DNA from: Flectobacillus sp. BAB-3569
GTDB taxonomy: Bacteria > Bacteroidota > Bacteroidia > Cytophagales > Spirosomataceae
Direction of reading: 5' to 3'
Length of the DNA stretch: 64,000 bases
Assembly: GCF_002270355.1 (NCBI RefSeq)
Contig: NZ_NJFZ01000006.1
Coordinates: forward strand, 434,001-498,000
The notes under the pieces are model-generated. The model was not told where the DNA came from. It saw only the letters and a program-made list of their open reading frames with translations, and did not search any database. The position numbers and the translations under genes are program-made. Below are positions 25,877-35,500 of the stretch, piece by piece. Each line of letters starts with the position of its first letter. The first letter of the stretch is position 1.

Positions 25877-26788
25877 ATGAAATCATTACTAAAAATAGTA
25901 CTGATAGGACTGTTGGGAATGTTGAGTCAGACTATGTATGCTCAAGAGTTGAGTTGTACAGTGTCTATTAACACCGATCAGATTCAAGTCAATGAGCAAC
26001 GCGGTGCTACACAGATATACAACGAAATCCAATCGGTACTTCAGGAATTTATGAATAACCGTCGCTGGACGAATGATAATTTTTTACCTGAAGAAAAAAT
26101 CAAGTGTTCGCTCAATATCATTATCACTCGTGCTAGTGCCAGTGGTGATTATGAGGCAAATGCTCGTTTTCAAGTAATACGCCCAGTGTATGGCACCACC
26201 TACGAAACTGTAATTCTAAATTACATTGACAAAAGTTTTAACTTTAAATATTTGTCAGGAACGCCTTTGTATTACAACGACAACAACTATACCGATAATT
26301 TGACGCATCTTTTGGCTTTCTATTCGTATGTTGCTTTGACTTTTGATTATGATACATTTAGCAAATTTGGCGGTGATAAATATGCTCAGAAGTTGCTCAA
26401 TGTCGTAAACCTTGCACAAAATGCGGGTGGGTCATGGGCGCCTTCGACTGATGTAAGAAGTCGCTATTTTTTAGCTGAAAATCTACTAAATCAGCAATTG
26501 CTTCCTATTCGTGAAGGATATTATAATTATCATCGTTTGGCTTTGGACAATTTTGGCAGCAATCCTGTAGAGGCTCGAAAACAAATTACGGCGTATCTCA
26601 ATACGATCAAGCAGGCCAATGCCAATAAGCCTGGGCAATTGCTCAGTCGTTTGATTTTTGAAGCAAAATCGCCAGAGTTAATCAATATTTATACTGATGC
26701 TCCAAGTGAAGAACGTAAAAAAGTAAGTGCTTTACTGTCGTCACTAGATCCTCTCAATTCTGACCAATATCGTAAGCTAGCTAAATAA
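25877..26788 (+). CDS. porD: DUF4835 family protein (PorD-like)
   Basis: This 303-residue exported protein has a signal peptide ending near YAQE and matches the Bacteroidota DUF4835 family. Conserved patterns include QIYNEIQSVLQEFMNNRRWT and LLAFYSYVALTFDYDTFSKF. PorD is linked to type IX secretion in Porphyromonas, though its exact role is unsettled. The position after coaBC is conserved in the phylum. recN often follows in relatives but is absent here; a GH130 gene follows instead. A hairpin at 26816-26844 ends the unit. Confidence 0.9.
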   Translation: MKSLLKIVLIGLLGMLSQTMYAQELSCTVSINTDQIQVNEQRGATQIYNEIQSVLQEFMNNRRWTNDNFLPEEKIKCSLNIIITRASASGDYEANARFQVIRPVYGTTYETVILNYIDKSFNFKYLSGTPLYYNDNNYTDNLTHLLAFYSYVALTFDYDTFSKFGGDKYAQKLLNVVNLAQNAGGSWAPSTDVRSRYFLAENLLNQQLLPIREGYYNYHRLALDNFGSNPVEARKQITAYLNTIKQANANKPGQLLSRLIFEAKSPELINIYTDAPSEERKKVSALLSSLDPLNSDQYRKLAK

Positions 26789-26815
26789 TCATATTTCAGT
26801 AAGCTCGAAAATTGC

Positions 26816-26844
26816 ATAAGCCTGCCCTGTAGGGGTGGGCTTAT
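26816..26844 (+). terminator. Probable terminator after porD
   Basis: A stem of about 12 pairs (26816-26827 with 26833-26844) includes two G-T wobbles and is followed by a short T-rich stretch. It overlaps the candidate -33 element of the next gene. Confidence 0.55.
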
Positions 26845-26873
26845 TGTTTTATAGGGGCATTGTTGTAAATTTC
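26844..26873 (+). promoter_or_regulatory. Candidate promoter of the GH130 gene
   Basis: TTG at 26844-26846 and TAAATTTC at 26866-26873 are separated by 19 bp, close to the Bacteroidota TTG-n19-TAnnTTTG pattern. It lies 33 bp upstream of the preferred ATG at 26907 and supports that start over the ATG at 26835. Confidence 0.45.
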
Positions 26874-26906
26874 GATTCTAATTCAATTCCTCAAATCCCC
26901 TTTTCT

Positions 26907-28016
26907 ATGAAAAATACTATAAGTTTGGCATCGCTTGCCCTGTTGGCTGGTGTAGGTTTAAGTAGTTTTATAAGCCATCTTACTGATACTCCCAATTGGC
27001 AATTTTCGCCATTTACCAAAGTCGATGCCGTAAATCCAGTTTTGACGCCTTCCAATAAACAAATTTTTACTTGCCCAATTCTAAAAAAAGAGGTCAAATG
27101 GGAAGAAAAAGACGTATTTAATCCTGCCGCTGTTGTGCGTGAAGGCAAGGTGTATTTGGTGTATCGCGCCGAAGATAAAATCGGCAAATTTGCTGGAACT
27201 TCTCGGTTAGGATTAGCTATTTCTACCGATGGTTTGCATTTCAAAAAAGAAGCAAAACCTATTTTTTACCCTGAAAATGATGCCCAAAAACCACTAGAAT
27301 GGGAAGGCGGTTGCGAAGATCCTCGTATTGTCGAAAGTGCTCAAGGGCAATATATCATGACTTACACTTCTTATGATGGTAAAACAGCCAGACTAATGTT
27401 GGCAACTTCCAAAGATTTGCGCAAATGGACTAAGCATGGACTCGTTTTCAAAGCTCCCAAACATCATAATACATGGTCAAAGTCGGGTGCAATTGTGGTG
27501 GATAAAGTAGGTGACAAAATGATTGCTAAGAAAATTAATGGAAAGTATTGGATGTATTGGGGCGATACCGATTTGTTTATGGCAACGTCAACAGACTTAC
27601 TTAATTGGACGCCAGTCGAAGATGCAAAAGGGCAATTAGTATCTGTACTGAAACCAAGAAAAGGCTATTTTGATAGCAAATTGGTAGAGCCAGGACCTTA
27701 TGCTTTGTTTACTACAAGAGGTATTGTTCTACTTTATAATAGCGCCAACAATGGTCAAACTGGGGATAAATCTTTGCCAGATATGACTTATAGCGCAGGT
27801 CAGGCTTTATTTGATGCTAGTAATCCTACGGCATTGAAAGACCGCGCTAAAAAATATTTCATGACTCCGAATAAGCCTTATGAAATAACGGGGCAGGTAA
27901 ATAATGTATGTTTTGTGGAAGGCATGGCCTTTTTTAAAAATCAGTGGTTTTTGTATTATGGCACCGCCGATTCAAAAATTGCAGTTGCTACTAGCAAAGG
28001 AATCTCGGATTTCTGA
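26907..28016 (+). CDS. Glycoside hydrolase family 130-like protein
   Basis: The ATG at 26907 begins a signal peptide (MKNTISLASLALLAGVGLSS), giving 369 residues. An earlier ATG at 26835 would precede the promoter. The five-bladed propeller shows GH130 hallmarks: VFNPAAVVREGKVYLVYRAE, SRLGLAISTDGLHF, GGCEDPRIV and MTYTSYDGKTARLMLATS. GH130 enzymes are mannoside phosphorylases or beta-1,2-mannosidases. The export signal suggests hydrolysis outside the cytoplasm rather than phosphorolysis, which is inference. No other polysaccharide-degradation genes are adjacent. Confidence 0.88.
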   Translation: MKNTISLASLALLAGVGLSSFISHLTDTPNWQFSPFTKVDAVNPVLTPSNKQIFTCPILKKEVKWEEKDVFNPAAVVREGKVYLVYRAEDKIGKFAGTSRLGLAISTDGLHFKKEAKPIFYPENDAQKPLEWEGGCEDPRIVESAQGQYIMTYTSYDGKTARLMLATSKDLRKWTKHGLVFKAPKHHNTWSKSGAIVVDKVGDKMIAKKINGKYWMYWGDTDLFMATSTDLLNWTPVEDAKGQLVSVLKPRKGYFDSKLVEPGPYALFTTRGIVLLYNSANNGQTGDKSLPDMTYSAGQALFDASNPTALKDRAKKYFMTPNKPYEITGQVNNVCFVEGMAFFKNQWFLYYGTADSKIAVATSKGISDF

Positions 28017-28252
28017 AACAAAGTAAGATACCTTTCTTTAAACTAAGGAGTAAAAAGAAGTTATGGGTTAATAGTAATCTACTGTTTAATCACTAAACCA
28101 CTTAATTCGGTATGATTTGTATTTAAAAATGAGAAAAAATCCCCAGTACAATATCCCAAATCCCCAATCAGAAAACTCCTTCCTGCTTTATTTGCATACA
28201 ACTCTCGTTATTCTTCATTAACTTGTAGTGTAATTTAAGCCCAATCACGACT

Positions 28253-28798
28253 ATGATTTCTTCTAAGATTCGTTTGTTCGTTTATCTTTCTGTTTTTTGG
28301 ATGAGTATTGGTGCAGGCTATTCGCAAGTATGGCATCCTGTAAGTTCTAATGTTACCTTCAAAATCAAAATGCTTGGCGCTGAAGTAATTGGAAAACTGT
28401 CAGGGTTTCAGGGTACTATCCATTTTGACCCCGAACATCTGGCTCAATCTGTTATCTATGGCTCGGTAGAAGCTCAAACTATTGATACCGACAATAGTTT
28501 GAGAAATAGGCATTTGAAAGAAAAAGAAGGTTTTTTTGAAGTAGCTAAATACCCGACTATTACGATGAAGTCACTCAAAATAGAAGCTAATGGAGAGAGT
28601 TTTGTAGGTACTTTTGCTTTGACGATGAAAGGGATTACTAAAAATATCCGACTTCCATTTTCTTTTATCAATGAAGGAGAAAACGCTATCTTTAAAGGCT
28701 CAACTACCATTAATCGTAGAGATTGGCAAGTAGGCGGCGGAACGATTGGTATGAGCGACAATGTAGAAGTTTCGATTGTATTGAATGTGAAGAAGTAA
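28253..28798 (+). CDS. YceI family protein
   Basis: YceI-family lipocalin-like proteins bind isoprenoid-type lipids in the periplasm. A signal peptide (MISSKIRLFVYLSVFWMSIG, ending near GYSQ) is followed by the family core. WHPVSSNVTFKIKMLG, GTIHFDPEHLAQS, SLRNRHLKEKEGFFEVAKYP and LTMKGITKNIRLPF are typical. The 181-residue length fits. The gene is monocistronic; an R1 hairpin at 28811-28882 lies just past its stop and may act as its terminator. Confidence 0.93.
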   Translation: MISSKIRLFVYLSVFWMSIGAGYSQVWHPVSSNVTFKIKMLGAEVIGKLSGFQGTIHFDPEHLAQSVIYGSVEAQTIDTDNSLRNRHLKEKEGFFEVAKYPTITMKSLKIEANGESFVGTFALTMKGITKNIRLPFSFINEGENAIFKGSTTINRRDWQVGGGTIGMSDNVEVSIVLNVKK

Positions 28799-28810
28799 TT
28801 TTGAGGGTCA

Positions 28811-28882
28811 AAGGCAACAGGCACAAAGGCACAAAGTGTATTTCAGGAAAGAGTTGTATAAACACTTTGTGCCTGTTGCCTT
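28811..28882. repeat. R1 inverted repeat / hairpin
   Basis: Arm 28811-28839 (AAGGCAACAGGCAC, AAAGGCAC, AAAGTGT) pairs with 28862-28882 over 21 bp, leaving an 8-nt bulge where one arm carries an extra AAAGGCAC unit. Further R1 text follows to about 28900. It lies 12 bp after the YceI stop. Confidence 0.8.
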
Positions 28883-28951
28883 ATTGCCTTATCCCTTTTT
28901 AAAGATAAATTGATTAATTAGACGACCTATAGGGTCACTGAACTATTAAAA

Positions 28952-29443
28952 ATGTTACCACAAACAAACGTAGAAGTTCTTACGCAGCTTACCGACTTGC
29001 TTGGTCAGATGAGTGATGAACAATATAAAAAACCTCTCAAACAACTTCATGATAACTCTATTGGGCAGCATGTGCGTCATATAGTAGAGTTTTATCAGTG
29101 CTTGCTCAAAGGCTATATTTCAGGAACGGTCAATTATGATAACCGTGAAAGAAAATCTCAAATCGAGACGGATAGATACTTTACCTTGCAGGTGCTAGGG
29201 GCTATTATTGGCAAACTTACTTTCTGGGATGAAGACAAAGTGTTGTCGTTGGCAACTAGCTATGACGGGGAGGAACTTTTGGAGATACCCACCAGTTTTA
29301 ATCGTGAGTTGGTATATCTTATCGAGCATACCATTCATCATTTGGCGATTATCAAAATTGGTTTAAATGAGGCTTTTCCAATGATCGAAATTCCTGAAAA
29401 CTTTGGTGTTGCCTATTCAACTATCCGTTTTAAAGAAAAATAA
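28952..29443 (+). CDS. DinB-like superfamily protein
   Basis: This 163-residue four-helix protein matches the DinB/YfiT metal-binding fold. Candidate metal histidines lie in NSIGQHVRHIVEFYQCLLKG (helix 2) and LIEHTIHHLAIIKIGL (helix 4). The family includes thiol transferases and damage-inducible proteins; no substrate can be given. The NRDE gene starts 70 bp downstream and may be co-transcribed. Confidence 0.88.
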   Translation: MLPQTNVEVLTQLTDLLGQMSDEQYKKPLKQLHDNSIGQHVRHIVEFYQCLLKGYISGTVNYDNRERKSQIETDRYFTLQVLGAIIGKLTFWDEDKVLSLATSYDGEELLEIPTSFNRELVYLIEHTIHHLAIIKIGLNEAFPMIEIPENFGVAYSTIRFKEK

Positions 29444-29513
29444 GTTTCAGAGGCTCTATGCTTTTGGTTTGCTTATCACCAATAGCCTATTGCCCAAAGT
29501 TGCTATTACAACC

Positions 29514-30200
29514 ATGTGCGTTTTGACATTTGTGCCGAAAGGGGAACAAAATTTTATCTTGACTAACAATCGTGACGAGGCAACTGCCCGTCCTAAAGCT
29601 ATACCGCCACAAGCATATCAAATCGGAAATACGGACGTCTTTATGCCTAAAGATGCTCTTGCAGGTGGTACGTGGATTGCTACTTCCGACAATTTTACTT
29701 TATGTTTATTGAATGGTGCGTTCGAAAATCATAAGCACCAACCTCCTTACCGACAAAGTAGAGGAACCATTATTCCTGCCTTTTTCGAAAAACAAAATCT
29801 TAATGCTTTTTTAGAAGATTTCCTTTTTGAAGGTATCGAAAACTTTACGTTGATAGTGATAGAACATCAAAGTAAACTTGTCCTTACCGAAATCAGATGG
29901 GATGGAGAAAGATTATTTGTTGCTGAAAAAGATGCACAAATGTCTCATATATGGTCGTCGGCAACGCTATACAATGCGCAAGTTCGCCATGAAAGAGAAC
30001 AATGGTTTGAGCAATTATTACATCAATATCCCGCAGGGATAAGTGCAGACGTGCTATTAGATTTTCATCAAAATGGGGGTAATGGCGATATTCAAAATGA
30101 TATGCGCATGAACCGCAATAATACACTGATGACCCAATGTATTATGCAAATCGTCAGACAAGAAAATGGAGTAGAGTACCAATATGTAGATTTTGTGTAA
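29514..30200 (+). CDS. NRDE (TANGO2-like) family protein
   Basis: The ATG at 29514 is chosen because family members start with Met-Cys: MCVLTFVPKG. The exposed Cys could be an N-terminal nucleophile as in Ntn hydrolases. This gives 228 residues. The family signature LTNNRDEATARPKAIPP (about 19-35) is clear, as is GGTWIATSDNFTLCLLNGAF. The eukaryotic relative TANGO2 is tied to lipid or haem handling, but the bacterial role is unknown. The open frame extends upstream to overlap the DinB gene; that part has no family similarity. Confidence 0.9.
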   Translation: MCVLTFVPKGEQNFILTNNRDEATARPKAIPPQAYQIGNTDVFMPKDALAGGTWIATSDNFTLCLLNGAFENHKHQPPYRQSRGTIIPAFFEKQNLNAFLEDFLFEGIENFTLIVIEHQSKLVLTEIRWDGERLFVAEKDAQMSHIWSSATLYNAQVRHEREQWFEQLLHQYPAGISADVLLDFHQNGGNGDIQNDMRMNRNNTLMTQCIMQIVRQENGVEYQYVDFV

Positions 30201-30564
30201 ATACTCTTCTCTCAGGTATAAAGAAGTTATCAGTAAACAGTGTATTTGTTATTAGAATGGCTTCATCGTCAAGGGTATATAGTAGTTGGGTTGCAGATGT
30301 ATTGTTGATTTAATTTTAAGTATTAACGTAAAATAAAATTGTATTAATACACTGTAAGCTTTAGATGTTAAGCCACAAAGCTCGTTTGAATTTGTTGAGA
30401 CTATTTTAGCCGAAAGCCCATTGCTGAAAGTCGAAAGCCCAAAAGTTGCATTTTATTTTGCTTACCAACTTACCAAGACTGAAACGATATTTTTGGGGAG
30501 TGATTATAAGAATAATCACTCATTCACTCATTCTCAATTCACTCAATAGATAACTCCCTCCTCA
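30201..30564. other. Intergenic region with R2 and R3 repeats
   Basis: This 364-bp spacer between convergent genes holds R2 repeats (GCCGAAAGCCCATTGCTGAAAG, about 30409-30445, shown in part) and R3 repeats (TCACTCATTCACTCATTC, about 30517-30550). No gene or strong terminator hairpin is seen. Confidence 0.5.
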
Positions 30565-31592
30565 TCACTTCCCGAAGTGTTGTTTGATAACTTTCCATAA
30601 CACCTTGGTCGGAACGGGTTTGATTCCTAGTTTTTGTTGTTGGATAGAAATATTCGCAATGATGCGCCAATGATAGGCCAAATCCTTGTAAGCCTTCAAA
30701 AGTTTATATTCTGGGTCGTAGATATGCCCAGGTTCGGCACTTACGCCGTTAAGTTCCATTACTCGAATATATTGCCCTTTGTACAAATCCTGAATCGAGC
30801 GCACACGCATGTCGAATCTGCCGTAATGAAAGCCCTCGATAGGTTTGGCAATTTTATTAAAAACTTCATGTAATTGTTCATTGATTAATTCATTGCCATT
30901 CAGGAATTTAGTGCCTCTGCAGTGGTTTCCAATAGGTTCTAATAAAATTCGCTCATGACGCTGTGGAATTTTATAAAAATCCATACCCAAACGCTTTTTC
31001 ATATTTTCCAACTGAAAACGTGCACGAGTACTTTGTTGCATCAAGGTTTCGATACTTGATGTTCCGTCCCCAATCACCGACAAAAATTCTTTTTTTACCA
31101 CAGAACTCACATAACCCTGTTCCTCGTTTGGAAGGCGATAATACAACACCCCCAGCTCAATATCATAGTCGATATATTCTTGAATGATAAAGTCGATAGG
31201 ATGGCTGTCAAAATAGCTTTTGAGCGCTTTTTCATCCGTAATTTTCTCTACTTCTGTACCTCTTTCACCTACATTGGGCTTACAAATAAGCGGGTATTCC
31301 AGCGTTTTGATTTGTTCTAACACAAATTCAAAAGAACAACCTTGCGTAATAAAAACCGTTTGAGGAAGATATTGCGCAGGAATTTGCTTTAGAATATCTA
31401 TTTTGGATTCACCAAAAAAACCACCATAATCAATGCATGGATCGGCATTGGTAAAAAGGTCAAGGATTTTGTTCGAAAAGCCTGATAAAGCCAATAGGGG
31501 ATAAGTGGTAGATAAAAAGCCCACCATGTCCAATATTCGTAAGTAAAGAGTTTTATAAGCCATAATGGCCATTGTGTTTTTTTAGAAGTCAT
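30565..31592 (-). pseudogene. ATP-grasp protein (D-Ala-D-Ala ligase-like), broken by a one-base frameshift
   Basis: The start at 31592 encodes MTSKKTQWPLWLIKLFTYEY and membrane-like WWAFYLPLIPYWLYQAF, the N-terminus expected for this Bacteroidota family. That frame stops at 31398. The remainder of the protein continues in another frame from about 31458: FTNADPCIDYGGFFGESK, PLICKPNVGERGTEVEKI, IQEYIDYDIELGVLYYRLP, to 30565. One extra T in the run complementary to A5 at 31453-31457 would join them as SLTFFTNADP. The domain is ATP-grasp, related to D-alanine-D-alanine ligases and cyanophycin synthetases. It is either a real lesion or a sequencing error. Tandem repeats lie immediately upstream. 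Confidence 0.85.
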
Positions 31593-31599
31593 TTTTTGT

Positions 31600-31797
31600 A
31601 TAGTGAACAGTTGCTAGGGCACAAAGTGTTTTTTTATAGTGAACAGTTGTTCAGGCACAAAGGCACAGAGTGTTTTTTTTAGTGAACAGTTGTTTGGGCA
31701 CAAAGGCACAGAGTGTTTTTTTTTAGTGAACAGTTGTTCAGGCATAGAGGCACAGAGTGTTTTTTGTCTAGTGAATAGTTACAAAGGGTATAGGTGT
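31600..31797. repeat. ~44-bp tandem repeat, four units plus a degenerate fifth
   Basis: Units begin near 31601, 31638, 31681, 31725 and 31770. The consensus is AGTGAACAGTTGTTCAGG, then CACAAAGGCACAGAGTG and a T8-9 run. The first unit is shorter (37 bp) and the last has decayed. The unit contains an R1 core. The array lies just upstream of the ATP-grasp start, where its promoter should be. An apparent 63-codon frame across it is only translated repeat. Confidence 0.88.
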
Positions 31798-31873
31798 AAT
31801 GTGCTGATAATTAGTATTTTATTTTCATGATTCACAACTCACAATTCACAATTCATCATTCACCATTAACAAT

Positions 31874-32497
31874 TCACAGCTCACTCAACAATTTTCCTCC
31901 TTGTGCTACAGCCATAATGATAAAAATATATGCCATCCATTTCTGGACGGTTTCTTGTTGAATTTTAGCAAAAATTTGATCTTTGTATTTTAAGGCCAGT
32001 TGACTGTAAAAGTAATTAAGCAAAAAAGCGCCGAATGAAGCTCCCATTGCAAAGGCAATTTTATCAGAATATGTCTGAACTTTTAGCCAAGAAAAAGTTT
32101 GATAATTAATCAATACAATCATCCAAAACGGCAAAAGTTGTGGATTGAAAATGGATAGCATCAAACCTTTCCAAAAATGAGCTTTTGAGGGACTGGTTCC
32201 CATATCTTCAGTATGTGCTTGCTGTTTGCTGATCCATGTAAAATACGCCAATATTAACAGTAAGGGTACTACTCCCCATTGAAGATAGGTCAATAACCAC
32301 GGATAAAACTGAAAAATCACCAATCCTTCTGCCGCCAACAAACTATAAACAAACTCAGGAATACAGCCACCTACATTCATTTTTAGCGCACCTTTGGGGT
32401 TATTGTGCAAACTTAATTGTACCACCGACATATTGAGCGGTCCAGGCTGAAGCGAACCCATAAAGCTAATAATCGTGGTACAGAGAAATATGAGCAT
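31874..32497 (-). CDS. LysE/RhtB family transporter
   Basis: This 207-residue membrane protein has five or six hydrophobic segments and the family N-terminus, with GSLQPGPLNMSVVQLSL (about 15-31) matching the LysE PGP motif. Family members export amino acids or related metabolites. The substrate cannot be told. It lies upstream of the ATP-grasp gene on the same strand, separated by 281 bp of repeats. Confidence 0.88.
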   Translation of the reverse strand: MLIFLCTTIISFMGSLQPGPLNMSVVQLSLHNNPKGALKMNVGGCIPEFVYSLLAAEGLVIFQFYPWLLTYLQWGVVPLLLILAYFTWISKQQAHTEDMGTSPSKAHFWKGLMLSIFNPQLLPFWMIVLINYQTFSWLKVQTYSDKIAFAMGASFGAFLLNYFYSQLALKYKDQIFAKIQQETVQKWMAYIFIIMAVAQGGKLLSEL

Positions 32498-32842
32498 CGT
32501 TAGTTAATGGTGAATTTTGAATGAGTGAATTATGAATAATTTTTTTCCGTAGGTACGCAATGCCTTGTTTGTCAAACCTTTGATTAATGGTGAATTTTGA
32601 ATGAGTGAATTGTGAATATTTTTTTATTTGTAGAGACTCAAGGCATTGCGTCTCTATACCTCATTGCCTAATCCCTGTCCCCTCATCACCTACCACTTTG
32701 TGCCTTTGTGCCTGTTGCCTTTGTCCCTCAACTCTCCCCTTTTTCCCTAATCCCTATCCCCTCTAAAAAACAAATCTACAGCAAAAGCATAGTTTAAGAA
32801 AGTCGGCGAGCGACCAAAATGATTTTTACTGTAAATTGCATT
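32498..32842. other. Divergent intergenic region with R1, R3 and R6 repeats
   Basis: This 345-bp spacer includes two near-identical R3 copies (GGTGAATTTTGAATGAGTGA at about 32508 and 32588, with AATTATG or AATTGTG following), an imperfect R6 palindrome (32631-32656) and an R1 block in reverse (32693-32735). A GTAAATTGC box at about 32830 may be the priA promoter. Confidence 0.6.
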
Positions 32843-35347
32843 ATGTTATTGCAAGAAAACACCCTAGATTTCCAAGAGGAAAACACCGTCTTTGCCGATG
32901 TAATCGTGCCTGTAGCGGTGCCAAATTTGTTTACATACCGTGTCCCTCGCGATTTTGCCCTGCATATTCGGGTGGGAGCAAGGGTTATTGTGCAATTTGG
33001 AAAATCTAAAGTAGTAACTGCTGTTATTGCTCGTTTACATCATCAGCCACCCCAAAAATATCAAGCCAAATACATTCTCGAATTATTGGACGATGCTCCA
33101 CTGGTTACACCACAGCAAATTGAGCTATTTCATTGGATAGCAGATTATTACATGTGTCATGTGGGCGAGGTACTCAATGTGGCGTTACCATCTGGACTCA
33201 AAATATCAAGCTTGTCGAAAGTACAATTCAATCCAGAATTTGACCGTCCAGAACTCCTCACTGAGCGAGAGGTAGTAATTATAGAAGAACTCAAAAAGCA
33301 TCAATCGCTTACATACGATGAATTAGCACGTTTTGCAGATGTCAAAAATGTCTACCATCTCATTAAAGCATTGGTACAAAAGCAAGCGATCATTGTTTTT
33401 GAAGAAGTTAAGGAAAAATATACGCCCAAAATTATTCGCAAAGTACGTCTTAACCATTTTTATGAGGAGGCAGGCTATTTGACAGCTTTGCTGGGTGAAC
33501 TTGAAAAAGCGCCCAAACAGTTAGAAGTAATTTTACAATACTTGCGATATGTGCCTGTATTGCGCACACCTGCACTTAATGCGAAGGGTTTGGAGAAAAG
33601 TACCCTAACCAAAGCCGAGATTTCCGATAGTTCTTTGAATACCTTATTGAAAAATGGAATTCTCGAACAGTTCGACGTGATTGTAAGCCGATTTGAGGAG
33701 GATGTAGACTTTGTGGAAGCTCCAACGCCTGAATTGTCTGAAGCACAAAAGCGAGCATTGACCGAAATCATGCAGTCTTTTGAAGAAAAAGATACCGTTT
33801 TGCTACATGGAATTACGGGTAGTGGTAAAACGGAGGTGTATATCAACCTAATCGAGCAAGTATTGGCTGGTGGTTCGCAAGTACTGTATCTGTTGCCTGA
33901 AATTGCACTTACCACCCAAATTGTGGTGCGTTTGCGCAAAGTATTTGGGGATAAAATGGGGATATATCACTCTAAGTTTTCGGATAATGAGCGAGTAGAA
34001 GTCTGGAAAGGAGTTATTTCTGGTAAATTTCAGTTTGTGATTGGCGTACGCTCTGCGGTGTTTTTACCCTTTGATAACTTAGGTCTCATCATTGTAGATG
34101 AAGAACACGAAACTTCTTACAAGCAATTTGACCCCGCCCCACGTTATCATGCTCGTGATGTGGCGGTGGTGATAGCGCATAAGCAAAAAGCCAAAGTGTT
34201 GCTAGGTTCGGCTACGCCTGCCATCGAAACTTATTACAATGCCTTGACAGGTCGCTATGGTTTGGTAACGATGAAACAACGTTTTGGCGATGCCCAATTG
34301 CCAGATATTCGTCTAATTGATGTGAAATCTGCTCGCAAGAATAAGCAAGCCAAAGGCGATTTTTCGACGATGATGCTCGATGCCATTCGACTAAATTTTG
34401 AGCAAAAAGAACAAACCATTTTGTTTCAAAACCGTCGTGGGTACTCACCTTATATTCAGTGTGATGACTGCGATACAATTGTGTCTTGTCCCAACTGCGA
34501 TGTGAGCTTGACCTATCATTATCGTGAGCAAGAATTACGCTGTCATTATTGTGGTTATCATGAGTCGATGCATCGCACTTGTCAGGCTTGTGGTTCTGTC
34601 AAATTGCGAACGAGAGGTTATGGTACTGAAAAAATCGAAGAAGAATTACAACTACTTTTCCCCGAAGCCAAAATCGCCCGTATGGATTTGGATACCACAC
34701 GTACCAAAACGGCATTTCAAACTTTGATTAATGAAGTAGAAAAAGGAGCAGTAGATATTTTGGTAGGTACGCAGATGGTATCGAAAGGATTGGATTTTGA
34801 AAAAGTGAGTTTAGTCTGCATTTTCGATGCCGACAAAATGATTAATTTTCCTGACTTTAGAGCTACCGAAAAAGCTTTTCAGATGCTAACCCAAGTAGCA
34901 GGGCGTGCAGGACGCAGGTCGATACGTGGCAATGTATTGATACAAACCAACAATACAAAACAGCCAATTTTACAACAAATCATCGATGGTGATTATGAAG
35001 GCATGTATACGCAAGAGATTGCAGAGCGTGAAGCTTTCCGTTATCCGCCTTTTACCAGATTGATTAAGATTATTGTTAAACATACCGACGATGCCGCTGC
35101 CGACAAAGCAGCCAAGGATTTAAGCATAAAGCTTATCGAAAAACTTAGCGCAGCACGAGTTTTAGGACCAGAAAGACCGCTTGTAGAACGAGTTCGTAAT
35201 CAGTTTATTTATGAAATTATGATTAAACTTGAAAAGAACCTGCCACTCAAAGCAGTCAAAAATTATATTTCTGAACAAATCGAAACCATCTCAGTTGGAA
35301 AAGAATATAAAGGCTGTAGTATTATTGTTGATGTGGATTGTGGGTAG
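32843..35347 (+). CDS. priA: Primosomal replication restart helicase PriA
   Basis: PriA reloads the replisome at stalled forks. The ATG at 32843 (MLLQENTLDFQEENT) is preferred over 32819, because a GTAAATTGC promoter-like box lies between them as before bamD; either is possible. The 834-residue form has an N-terminal DNA-binding domain (FADVIVPVAVPNLFTYRVP). Walker A is GITGSGKTE (323-331) and Walker B is DEEH. Zinc cysteines start at C540, C543, C549 and C552 and continue in CHYCGYH and CQACGS. Helicase motifs GTQMVSKGLDFEKV and QVAGRAGR follow. All key residues are intact. Confidence 0.97.
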   Translation: MLLQENTLDFQEENTVFADVIVPVAVPNLFTYRVPRDFALHIRVGARVIVQFGKSKVVTAVIARLHHQPPQKYQAKYILELLDDAPLVTPQQIELFHWIADYYMCHVGEVLNVALPSGLKISSLSKVQFNPEFDRPELLTEREVVIIEELKKHQSLTYDELARFADVKNVYHLIKALVQKQAIIVFEEVKEKYTPKIIRKVRLNHFYEEAGYLTALLGELEKAPKQLEVILQYLRYVPVLRTPALNAKGLEKSTLTKAEISDSSLNTLLKNGILEQFDVIVSRFEEDVDFVEAPTPELSEAQKRALTEIMQSFEEKDTVLLHGITGSGKTEVYINLIEQVLAGGSQVLYLLPEIALTTQIVVRLRKVFGDKMGIYHSKFSDNERVEVWKGVISGKFQFVIGVRSAVFLPFDNLGLIIVDEEHETSYKQFDPAPRYHARDVAVVIAHKQKAKVLLGSATPAIETYYNALTGRYGLVTMKQRFGDAQLPDIRLIDVKSARKNKQAKGDFSTMMLDAIRLNFEQKEQTILFQNRRGYSPYIQCDDCDTIVSCPNCDVSLTYHYREQELRCHYCGYHESMHRTCQACGSVKLRTRGYGTEKIEEELQLLFPEAKIARMDLDTTRTKTAFQTLINEVEKGAVDILVGTQMVSKGLDFEKVSLVCIFDADKMINFPDFRATEKAFQMLTQVAGRAGRRSIRGNVLIQTNNTKQPILQQIIDGDYEGMYTQEIAEREAFRYPPFTRLIKIIVKHTDDAAADKAAKDLSIKLIEKLSAARVLGPERPLVERVRNQFIYEIMIKLEKNLPLKAVKNYISEQIETISVGKEYKGCSIIVDVDCG

Positions 35348-35500
35348 GCTTTGAGCTTTTGGTTATCAGCTTTCAGGAAAGATACACAATCAATGATGAA
35401 TCTTTCCTGAACCTTCCAACAAATGAAATCCAAATAAGATATAAAGTTCGTATATCGCTAGGCGGATACCTGCTACTTAAACTTTGCTTCCTATATCATT

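Noticed and set aside
31600-31797. Possible CRISPR array
   Set aside because: The units are contiguous tandem copies without unique spacers, and no cas genes are present in the window.
31639-31830. A 63-codon open frame with a repeating Cys/Ser/Gly-rich peptide
   Set aside because: It is the translation of the 44-bp tandem repeat array; the near-multiple-of-three unit length produces a false periodic peptide.
33475-33939. 154-codon minus-strand open frame inside priA
   Set aside because: It lies wholly within the confirmed priA reading frame and has low-complexity Ser/Thr-rich translation typical of antisense shadows.
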